From Oceanisphaera arctica (lineage in GTDB: Bacteria; Pseudomonadota; Gammaproteobacteria; Enterobacterales; Aeromonadaceae): a stretch of DNA of 64,000 nt. The stretch is taken from contig NZ_MPZM01000001.1 in assembly GCF_002936955.1 (NCBI RefSeq), positions 62,001 to 126,000 of the forward strand, in the 5' to 3' direction. Position 1 is the stretch's first letter, and each line of letters starts with the position of its first letter. Below the pieces are notes generated by a model. It ran no database searches, was not told where the DNA came from, and saw nothing but the letters and a program-made list of their open reading frames with translations. Below are positions 57,808 to 64,000 of the stretch, piece by piece. The position numbers and the translations under genes are program-made.

Positions 57808-57836
57808 GTTGAAAGGGGGCTATTGTACCCCCATCT
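57808..57836 (+). promoter_or_regulatory. Heat-shock (sigma-32 type) promoter of rlmE-ftsH
   Basis: GTTGAAA (57808-57814), 14-base spacer, CCCCATCT (57829-57836), 33 bases before the rlmE start. Both rlmE and ftsH are heat-shock genes in Escherichia. Confidence 0.8.
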
Positions 57837-57869
57837 AAGCTTCAATGGTAATAGCAGAGCGATAATTTA

Positions 57870-58499
57870 ATGACCAAGAAAAAACGCTCGGCCAGCTCGA
57901 CGCGCTGGCTCAAAGAGCATTTTGACGACAAATATGTACAACAGGCGCAAAAAAAAGGCCTGCGCTCGCGTGCCGTATTTAAACTGGAAGAATTGCAGGG
58001 GCGCGATCGTCTGCTCAAACATGGCATGACGGTCGTGGATCTGGGGGCTGCCCCCGGAGGTTGGAGCCAGTATTCGGTCGAGCAGGTGGGCTTGAAGGGC
58101 AAGGTAATTGCCTGCGATTTGCTGGCCATGGATCCCATTGCCGGGGTCGACTTCCTGCAAGGTGACTTTCGAGATGAGGAAGTACTGAATGCCCTGCTGG
58201 AACGGGTAGGGGAAGACAAGGTCGATGTATTGCTGTCGGACATGGCGCCCAACATGAGCGGTACGCCCGAGGTTGACCAGCCCAGATCCATGTATCTGGT
58301 GGAGCTTGCCCTGGACATGTGCCGTCAGGTGCTGACACCCAAAGGCAGCTTTGTTGTAAAAGTGTTCCAAGGGACCGGCTTCGATGAATTTCTGTTGGAA
58401 GTTCGCCGGTCTTTCAGTTCGGTAAAGGTAAGAAAACCCGATTCGTCGCGACCCCGCTCGCGAGAAGTCTACATTGTAGCTACAGGTTTTAAACTGTAG
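57870..58499 (+). CDS. rlmE: 23S rRNA U2552 2'-O-methyltransferase RlmE (FtsJ)
   Basis: Methylates the ribose of U2552 in the ribosomal A loop, a late step of 50S assembly. Seen: basic N-terminus ([25 protein letters not shown]), the SAM-binding [14 protein letters not shown], the catalytic Lys-Asp-Lys-Glu set in [31 protein letters not shown] and [12 protein letters not shown]. Length 209, as in Escherichia. ftsH follows in the same operon. Confidence 0.97.
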   Translation: MTKKKRSASSTRWLKEHFDDKYVQQAQKKGLRSRAVFKLEELQGRDRLLKHGMTVVDLGAAPGGWSQYSVEQVGLKGKVIACDLLAMDPIAGVDFLQGDFRDEEVLNALLERVGEDKVDVLLSDMAPNMSGTPEVDQPRSMYLVELALDMCRQVLTPKGSFVVKVFQGTGFDEFLLEVRRSFSSVKVRKPDSSRPRSREVYIVATGFKL

Positions 58500-58552
58500 T
58501 ACTCTGTCGAAGTCATAAACTGTCAGCCGGTGAGGTTAGTAATTTGAGTGAC

Positions 58553-60496
58553 ATGGCGAAAAATTTGATCCTGTGGTTGGTCATAGCCGTGGTGTTAATG
58601 TCGGTATTCCAGAGCTTTAGCCCGAGTGAGCCGAGTGGACGCCAGACGGACTATACCACCTTTGTACAGGAAGTAGCCCAAGGGCAAATTCGTGAAGTGC
58701 GCATGGATGGCAATACCATCAATGGCGTAAAGCGCAGTGGTGATCGTTTCACAACTATTCTGCCTGCGCAGGATCCTCAGCTGCTGAATGATCTGCTGAA
58801 CAACAACGTGCGGGTCGTGGGTGAAAAGCCTGAAGAGCCAAGCCTGCTGACGTCTATCTTCATCTCCTGGTTCCCCATGCTGCTGTTGATTGGCGTCTGG
58901 GTGTTCTTCATGCGTCAGATGCAAGGCGGCGGTGGTGGCAAGGGTGCCATGAGCTTCGGCAAGAGCAAGGCTCGTCTGATGAGCGAAGATCAGATCAAAA
59001 CGACCTTCGCCGATGTGGCCGGTTGTGATGAAGCCAAGGAAGACGTGAAAGAGCTGGTGGATTACCTGCGTGATCCCAGCCGTTTCCAGAAGCTGGGCGG
59101 ACGTATTCCTACCGGTATTCTGCTGGTAGGCCCACCCGGTACCGGTAAAACCCTGCTGGCCAAGGCCATTGCCGGTGAAGCCAAGGTGCCTTTCTTTACC
59201 ATTTCCGGTTCCGATTTCGTGGAAATGTTTGTCGGTGTGGGTGCGTCACGGGTTCGTGACATGTTCGAGCAGGCGAAGAAGTCTGCCCCCTGTATCATCT
59301 TTATCGATGAAATCGATGCGGTTGGTCGCCAGCGTGGTGCTGGTCTGGGTGGCGGTCACGACGAACGTGAACAGACCCTGAACCAGATGCTGGTAGAGAT
59401 GGACGGTTTTGAAGGTAATGAAGGCGTTATCGTCATCGCCGCCACCAACAGACCCGACGTACTGGATCCGGCATTGCTGCGTCCTGGCCGTTTCGACCGT
59501 CAGGTGGTGGTGGGCCTGCCCGATGTGCGTGGTCGTGAGCAGATCCTCAAGGTGCACATGCGCCGTGTGCCGCTGGGTGACGATGTCAATGCCAGCGTCA
59601 TTGCCCGTGGTACGCCCGGTTTCAGTGGTGCCGACCTGGCCAACCTGGTCAACGAAGCAGCCTTGTTTGCCGCTCGCTCCGCCCGTCGACTGGTGTCGAT
59701 GGAAGAGTTTGAAAAGGCGAAGGACAAGATCATGATGGGCTCCGAGCGCCGCTCCATGGTGATGTCCGAGTCCGAAAAAGCGATGACTGCCTATCACGAG
59801 GCGGGTCACGCCATCGTCGGTCGCATGGTGCCCGAGCACGATCCTGTGTACAAGGTGTCGATTATTCCTCGTGGCCGTGCTCTGGGTGTGACTATGTATC
59901 TACCCGAGCAGGACCGCTACAGCTACAGCAAGCAGCATCTGGAATCAATGATTTCCAGCCTGTACGGCGGTCGTCTGGCGGAAGAAATCATCTACGGTTT
60001 CGACAAGGTCACCACTGGTGCTTCAAACGATATCGAGCGGGCGACTGACATTGCTCACAAGATGGTGACCCAGTGGGGGTTGTCGGAAAAACTGGGCCCC
60101 TTGCTGTATGCGGATGAAGAAGGCGAAGTCTTCCTCGGTCGTACCGCCGCCAAGGTCAAGCACATGTCCGATGAAACCGCCAATGCCATCGATGCCGAGG
60201 TGAAAGACGTCATTCATCGTAATTTTGAGCGTGCCAAACAGATACTGATGGACAACATCGATATTCTGCACGCCATGAAAGATGCGTTGATGAAGTACGA
60301 AACCATCGATGCCAAGCAAATCGACGATTTGATGGCACGCCGCGACGTGCGGGCACCGGCAGACTGGAAAGAAGAGTCTGACGATAAGCCGCAAGGTCCT
60401 GCTGCCAGCACTGGTGACAAGGATGCAGAACAAGCCGAGGAGGCCAAGTCTGCTGCACCGGATCTGAATAAGCCCGGTGATGCCACCAGCAACTGA
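58553..60496 (+). CDS. ftsH: Membrane ATP-dependent zinc metalloprotease FtsH
   Basis: Degrades misfolded membrane proteins and regulators such as sigma-32 and LpxC. Two membrane helices (about 5-25 and 100-120) enclose a small periplasmic domain. Then come the AAA+ module with [18 protein letters not shown] and the second region of homology, and the protease site HEAGH in [15 protein letters not shown] 58553 gives [13 protein letters not shown], the family start; TTG 58544 is the alternative. Length 647 (644 in Escherichia). A strong terminator separates it from folP. Confidence 0.98.
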   Translation: MAKNLILWLVIAVVLMSVFQSFSPSEPSGRQTDYTTFVQEVAQGQIREVRMDGNTINGVKRSGDRFTTILPAQDPQLLNDLLNNNVRVVGEKPEEPSLLTSIFISWFPMLLLIGVWVFFMRQMQGGGGGKGAMSFGKSKARLMSEDQIKTTFADVAGCDEAKEDVKELVDYLRDPSRFQKLGGRIPTGILLVGPPGTGKTLLAKAIAGEAKVPFFTISGSDFVEMFVGVGASRVRDMFEQAKKSAPCIIFIDEIDAVGRQRGAGLGGGHDEREQTLNQMLVEMDGFEGNEGVIVIAATNRPDVLDPALLRPGRFDRQVVVGLPDVRGREQILKVHMRRVPLGDDVNASVIARGTPGFSGADLANLVNEAALFAARSARRLVSMEEFEKAKDKIMMGSERRSMVMSESEKAMTAYHEAGHAIVGRMVPEHDPVYKVSIIPRGRALGVTMYLPEQDRYSYSKQHLESMISSLYGGRLAEEIIYGFDKVTTGASNDIERATDIAHKMVTQWGLSEKLGPLLYADEEGEVFLGRTAAKVKHMSDETANAIDAEVKDVIHRNFERAKQILMDNIDILHAMKDALMKYETIDAKQIDDLMARRDVRAPADWKEESDDKPQGPAASTGDKDAEQAEEAKSAAPDLNKPGDATSN

Positions 60497-60512
60497 TAAT
60501 TTATGATAAATT

Positions 60513-60543
60513 AAGCCCCGGACATCGCTGTCCGGGGCTTTTT
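60513..60543 (+). terminator. Terminator after ftsH
   Basis: AAGCCCCGGACA (60513-60524) pairs with TGTCCGGGGCTT (60529-60540) and is followed by a T run. Confidence 0.92.
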
Positions 60544-60564
60544 ATTTTGTGGGAACCTGTCGTT

Positions 60565-61398
60565 ATGCTGTTATCAAGCGAATCCAGAAGCCTGGATTTA
60601 TCCTCGCCCCGAATCATGGGGATTCTCAACCTGACACCCGACTCCTTTTCGGACGGCGGCCACTTTGTGGACAGAGACGCCGCCTTGCACCATGCCCTGC
60701 AGATGGTGGAAGACGGCGCGACTCTGATTGACGTAGGTGGCGAGTCGACACGACCGGGGGCCGATGCGGTGGCCGAGCAGCAGGAACTGGATCGGGTCAT
60801 ACCGGTGCTGGAGCTGCTGCGCAAGGAGCTGGATTGCTGGATATCCATCGATACCAGCAAGGCGGTGGTGATGCGGGAGTCGGTCAAGGCCGGCGCGGAT
60901 CTGATTAACGACATCTTTGCCCTGCGCGAACCGGGTGCTCTTCAGGTGGCGGCCGACAGTGGCGCCGCCATCTGTCTGATGCATATGCAGGGTCAGCCCA
61001 GAACCATGCAGCAGGCACCGGATTATCAGGATGTCACCCTCGAGGTGGCGGACTTTCTGCGCCAACGACTGCAGGCCTGCGATGACGCGGGCATTCCCCG
61101 CGAGCGCATCTGTCTGGATCCCGGTTACGGTTTCGGCAAGCGGCTCGAACACAACTATGAATTGCTGGGCAAGGTAGGCCAATTGCATGCTTTGGGCCTG
61201 CCCTTGCTGGTCGGCATGTCGCGAAAGTCGATGCTGGGGCAGTTGCTGGACCGTGAAGTCGATCAACGTCTTGCCGGTGGCCTGGCGGCGCATTTGTTTG
61301 CGCTGAGTCAGGGCGCGCAGATATTACGGGTACATGATGTAAAAGAAATGGCCGATGCCATGCGGGTATGGCAGCAGGCCGCACAATATCAGGGATAA
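60565..61398 (+). CDS. folP: Dihydropteroate synthase FolP
   Basis: Joins p-aminobenzoate to dihydropterin pyrophosphate in folate synthesis; target of sulfonamides. Both signatures are present: [17 protein letters not shown] and [16 protein letters not shown]. Further conserved parts are [35 protein letters not shown] and [15 protein letters not shown] 60565 gives 277 residues (282 in Escherichia). glmM begins four bases after its stop. Confidence 0.96.
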   Translation: MLLSSESRSLDLSSPRIMGILNLTPDSFSDGGHFVDRDAALHHALQMVEDGATLIDVGGESTRPGADAVAEQQELDRVIPVLELLRKELDCWISIDTSKAVVMRESVKAGADLINDIFALREPGALQVAADSGAAICLMHMQGQPRTMQQAPDYQDVTLEVADFLRQRLQACDDAGIPRERICLDPGYGFGKRLEHNYELLGKVGQLHALGLPLLVGMSRKSMLGQLLDREVDQRLAGGLAAHLFALSQGAQILRVHDVKEMADAMRVWQQAAQYQG

Positions 61399-61402
61399 TA
61401 TA

Positions 61403-62743
61403 ATGAGCAGAAAATATTTTGGTACCGACGGCATCCGCGGACGAGTAGGGGACTATCCCATCACCCCGGAATTTGTGATGAAGCTGGGCTGGGCCGCCGG
61501 CAAGGTGCTGTCTCGTACCGGCACCAAAAAGGTGCTGATTGGCAAAGACACGCGCATCTCCGGCTACATGCTGGAGTCGGCGCTGGAGGCTGGCCTGTCT
61601 GCCGCCGGTATACAGGCGGCACTGCTTGGTCCCATGCCGACCCCGGCCATCGCCTATCTGACCCGCACTTTTCGTGCCGAGGCCGGTATCGTGATCAGCG
61701 CTTCCCACAATCCCTATTACGATAACGGCATCAAGTTCTTCTCTCATGATGGCACCAAGCTGCCGGATGAAGTGGAGCTGGCGATCGAGGCCATGCTGGA
61801 TCAGCCGATGGACTGCGTGCCTTCCGAGCTGCTTGGCAAGGCCAGCCGTATCAATGACGCGGCCGGTCGTTACATCGAATTCTGCAAGAGCACCTTTCCC
61901 TCCGAGATGCATTTGGACGGCCTGACCATAGTGCTCGATTGCGCGCATGGTGCCACCTATCACATTGCCCCGGCGGTATTTGAAGAGCTGGGTGCCAAGG
62001 TGATCCGCACCGGGGTGCAGCCGAACGGGGTCAACATTAACGACAAGGTCGGCTCGACCGCGCCAGCGGCCTTGATTGCCGCCGTGCAGGAGCATAGCGC
62101 CGATCTGGGCATTGCCTTTGACGGTGACGGCGACCGACTGGCGATGGTGGATCATACCGGCGCCTTGCTCGACGGTGATCAGCTGCTGTACATCATGGCA
62201 CGGGACGCTCGCCGCCGGGGTACTCTGAATGGTGGCGTGGTCGGCACCCTGATGAGCAACATGGCACTGGAGCTGGCGTTGGCGCAGCAGGATATTGCCT
62301 TCGTGCGAGCCAAGGTCGGCGACCGTTATGTGATGGAGCAGCTCAAGCAAGAGGGTTGGAAACTGGGTGGTGAAAACTCGGGCCATATCATCAGCCTGGA
62401 TCACAACAGCACCGGTGATGGCATCGTCGCGGCGCTGCAGGTACTCCGTGCCATGGTCGATGAAGGGCGCAGCCTGCATGAACTGGGTCGGGAGCTGGAG
62501 CTCTATCCTCAGGTGCTGGTTAACGTGCGCTTTCAGGCCGGTACCGATCCGCTGGCCGACAGCGAAGTTCAGCGTCGGGTGGCCGTGGCGGAAGAAGAGC
62601 TCGCCGGCGCGGGGCGGGTATTGCTGCGCAAGTCCGGCACCGAACCGCTAATCCGGGTGATGGTGGAAGGTGCCGAGCAAGAACAGGTACGGCGTCTGGC
62701 TCAGCATATTGCCGATGCCATACCGACTTCGCCGGAGCGGTAA
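61403..62743 (+). CDS. glmM: Phosphoglucosamine mutase GlmM
   Basis: Converts glucosamine 6-phosphate to glucosamine 1-phosphate for peptidoglycan and lipopolysaccharide. Seen: [13 protein letters not shown], the phosphoserine loop [19 protein letters not shown], the metal loop [14 protein letters not shown], the sugar-binding GGENSGHII and the phosphate-binding [18 protein letters not shown] 61403 gives 446 residues (445 in Escherichia). It is coupled to folP (four-base gap), as in Escherichia. Confidence 0.98.
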   Translation: MSRKYFGTDGIRGRVGDYPITPEFVMKLGWAAGKVLSRTGTKKVLIGKDTRISGYMLESALEAGLSAAGIQAALLGPMPTPAIAYLTRTFRAEAGIVISASHNPYYDNGIKFFSHDGTKLPDEVELAIEAMLDQPMDCVPSELLGKASRINDAAGRYIEFCKSTFPSEMHLDGLTIVLDCAHGATYHIAPAVFEELGAKVIRTGVQPNGVNINDKVGSTAPAALIAAVQEHSADLGIAFDGDGDRLAMVDHTGALLDGDQLLYIMARDARRRGTLNGGVVGTLMSNMALELALAQQDIAFVRAKVGDRYVMEQLKQEGWKLGGENSGHIISLDHNSTGDGIVAALQVLRAMVDEGRSLHELGRELELYPQVLVNVRFQAGTDPLADSEVQRRVAVAEEELAGAGRVLLRKSGTEPLIRVMVEGAEQEQVRRLAQHIADAIPTSPER

Positions 62744-62933
62744 GCTGGAAGCGGACAGCTTACGGCTTAAAGCTTCAAAAACGGTTGTGCAATCATCGTT
62801 TTGCCGTCTTTTTATTCACTTGAATCTATTTTTTAAAATTGCGCTTGTATCCCGTCAAGGGTCTAGCTAGTATTAGCCCCGCTCCGGACAGCAGTCTGAT
62901 GCGGGGCTCAGACGTCAAGCAAAGGTAAAGCTG

Positions 62934-63269
62934 ATGTACGAAATTCTTTTAGTGGTGTATCTGCTTATCGCACTGACTTTGATTGGTCTGGTGCTGATTC
63001 AGCAAGGTAAAGGCGCCGATATGGGTGCTTCCTTCGGAGCGGGTGCGTCGAACACGGTTTTTGGCTCCGGTGGGTCTGGTAATTTCCTGACTAAGGCGAC
63101 TACGCTACTGGCAGCAGGCTTCTTTGTGGTGAGTCTGGTACTGGGTAATCTTTCCAGTAACAACACCAAGCAGGGAAGTGAATGGGAAGATCTTTCTGTA
63201 CCTCAGGTAGAAGAAAGCGTCATCCCGGGTGATGTTCCTGCCATTAACAGCAGCGACGTACCCGAATAA
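62934..63269 (+). CDS. secG: Protein-export membrane protein SecG
   Basis: Auxiliary subunit of the SecYEG translocon with two membrane helices (about 3-22 and 53-74). Conserved: LIGLVLIQQGKGADMGASFGAGASNTVFGSGGSGNFLTKATTLLAAGFFVVSLVLG. The acidic C-terminal tail has low complexity. ATG follows AAAGGTAAAGCTG. Length 111 (110 in Escherichia). The two tRNA genes follow directly and may be read from the same transcript. Confidence 0.96.
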   Translation: MYEILLVVYLLIALTLIGLVLIQQGKGADMGASFGAGASNTVFGSGGSGNFLTKATTLLAAGFFVVSLVLGNLSSNNTKQGSEWEDLSVPQVEESVIPGDVPAINSSDVPE

Positions 63270-63276
63270 AGTTTTT

Positions 63277-63363
63277 GCCGAGGTGGTGGAATTGGTAGAC
63301 ACGCTATCTTGAGGGGGTAGTGCCTGTATAGGCGTGCGGGTTCAAGTCCCGCTCTCGGCACCA
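63277..63363 (+). tRNA. leuU: tRNA-Leu (anticodon GAG)
   Basis: 87 nt with encoded CCA. The acceptor stem GCCGAGG/TCTCGGC, a D loop, the GAG anticodon at 63311-63313 followed by the long leucine variable arm, and GGTTCAAGTCC in the T arm are all present. It lies seven bases after secG, matching leuU in Escherichia. Confidence 0.95.
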
Positions 63364-63367
63364 AATC

Positions 63368-63402
63368 ATAGTTAAGTTGAGATTTAATCTCAAATTAACT
63401 AT
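63368..63402 (+). other. Long AT-rich hairpin between the two tRNA genes
   Basis: 17-base arms (63368-63384 and 63386-63402) pair with one mismatch, giving an ATAGTTAA...TTAACTAT stem. It could be a processing or partial termination signal in the tRNA transcript. Confidence 0.65.
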
Positions 63403-63420
63403 ACTCTCGCACGGTTCGGA

Positions 63421-63497
<77 letters not shown>

Positions 63498-63578
63498 ATC
63501 CTCACGTTTATCGCATATTATTTAATAGTAAGTGCGGTAAATGGTCGCTGCGAGGCGACAGTCAGGGTCCAGGTGAAT

Positions 63579-63608
63579 AGCCCCGATTTGAAGATCGGGG
63601 CTTTTTGT
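63579..63608 (+). terminator. Terminator after the tRNA genes
   Basis: AGCCCCGAT (63579-63587) pairs with ATCGGGGCT (63594-63602), then a T run. Confidence 0.88.
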
Positions 63609-63650
63609 TATCTGCACTTCAGCACCGGTATCATCGGTGCACATTCACTG

Positions 63651-63670
63651 GGCTGCGAGCCCTTTTTTTG
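63651..63670 (+). terminator. Second terminator or attenuator before rimP
   Basis: GGGCT-GCG-AGCCC followed by seven T, only 18 bases before the rimP start codon. Because it ends so close to the ribosome site it may control rimP-nusA expression. Confidence 0.7.
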
Positions 63671-63687
63671 TTTTCGGAGGGGTAGCT

Positions 63688-64000
63688 TTGGCTACATTGG
63701 AACAACGATTGACCGAGATGCTGTCAGAGCCCGTAGAGGCTCTGGGCTTTGAATTGCTGGGGCTCGAGTTTGTACGCGCCGGCCGGCATTCGACCTTACG
63801 TTTGTACATCGACCATGAAAACGGTATTGAAGTAACCGATTGTGCCGAAGTCAGTCGGCAGGTCAGTGCCGTGCTCGATGTGGAAGATCCCATTTCTACC
63901 GAATATGATCTGGAGGTGTCTTCTCCGGGTATGGCTCGCCCCCTGTTCAAGCCGGCTCATTATCAGGCCCTTATCGGCCAGCAGGTAGAATTGTCCCTGC
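63688..64000 (+). CDS. rimP: Ribosome maturation factor RimP, N-terminal part
   Basis: Needed for late maturation of the 30S subunit. The frame starts at TTG 63688, with GGAGGGG six to twelve bases upstream, and runs off the right edge after about 104 codons. Recognisable: [65 protein letters not shown] and [15 protein letters not shown], which are the family blocks. In Escherichia rimP heads the nusA-infB operon. Confidence 0.94.
   Translation, partial: MATLEQRLTEMLSEPVEALGFELLGLEFVRAGRHSTLRLYIDHENGIEVTDCAEVSRQVSAVLDVEDPISTEYDLEVSSPGMARPLFKPAHYQALIGQQVELSL

Noticed and set aside
61034-62479. A 481-codon open frame antisense to folP and glmM
   Set aside because: It spans two well-supported genes on the other strand and has no motif or ribosome site.

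Overview
The window is a gene-dense stretch (GC in the mid to upper 50s by eye) of a gammaproteobacterial chromosome. Protein sequences, an Escherichia-identical tmRNA tag (ANDENYALAA) and blocks of conserved gene order point to a relative of the Aeromonadales (Oceanimonas/Zobellella/Oceanisphaera-like); this placement is inference from recalled gene families, not from a search. No prophage, integrase, CRISPR array or plasmid gene is visible. Nearly everything is core housekeeping, with small accessory patches and intergenic mobile repeats.

Layout. (1) 0-14.9 kb: end of rlmM, a secreted orphan, NAD-type isocitrate dehydrogenase, xni, ppnN, an active diguanylate cyclase next to a TPR protein with a decayed GGDEF-like domain, queF, syd, a five-gene run of uncharacterised DUF genes, then yqcC-truC-flavodoxin. 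(2) 14.9-24.2 kb: a 358-bp MITE-like element, a CvfB-like S1 protein, an SLC13/RCK permease with a Lys/Glu repeat linker, a DUF3081-like protein, dbpA, long-form dapD, a 20-codon relic of an Escherichia-type dapD, and glnD. (3) 24.3-40 kb: cspD-clpS-clpA-infA-bpt-aat ... trxB-lrp-ftsK-lolA-rarA-serS, the Escherichia order except that bpt is added and a ribbon-helix-helix gene plus a SulP transporter sit where cydDC would be. The N-degron route is nearly complete here: Bpt and Aat add Leu/Phe, ClpS recognises it, ClpA unfolds. (4) 40-46.4 kb: cvpA-purF, then an accessory patch: Yip1 membrane protein, alpha/beta hydrolase, a 267-bp MITE, a diguanylate cyclase pseudogene, an Mrr-like nuclease. 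(5) 46.4-56.5 kb: ssrA-smpB-ratA-rnfH-bamE-(udp)-recN-nadK-grpE-dnaK-dnaJ, with tandem LexA boxes at recN and sigma-32 type promoters before grpE and dnaK. (6) 56.5-64 kb: greA-yhbY-rlmE-ftsH-folP-glmM-secG-tRNA-Leu-tRNA-fMet-rimP, again the Escherichia order, with a heat-shock type promoter before rlmE-ftsH.

The most informative non-gene signals are: the dapD relic directly behind glnD, which suggests replacement in place of one DapD type by another; two MITE copies related by a deletion between 10-bp repeats, one of which supplies the stop codon of ppnN, plus a lone matching end before dbpA; a different MITE touching the stop codon of the flavodoxin gene, with a diverged relative near the left edge; a ten-copy heptamer tract between udp and recN; and a probable frameshifted small gene between greA and yhbY. 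I found no clear candidate for a wholly new multi-gene system; the DUF run at 10.4-13.2 kb is the best uncharacterised conserved cluster.
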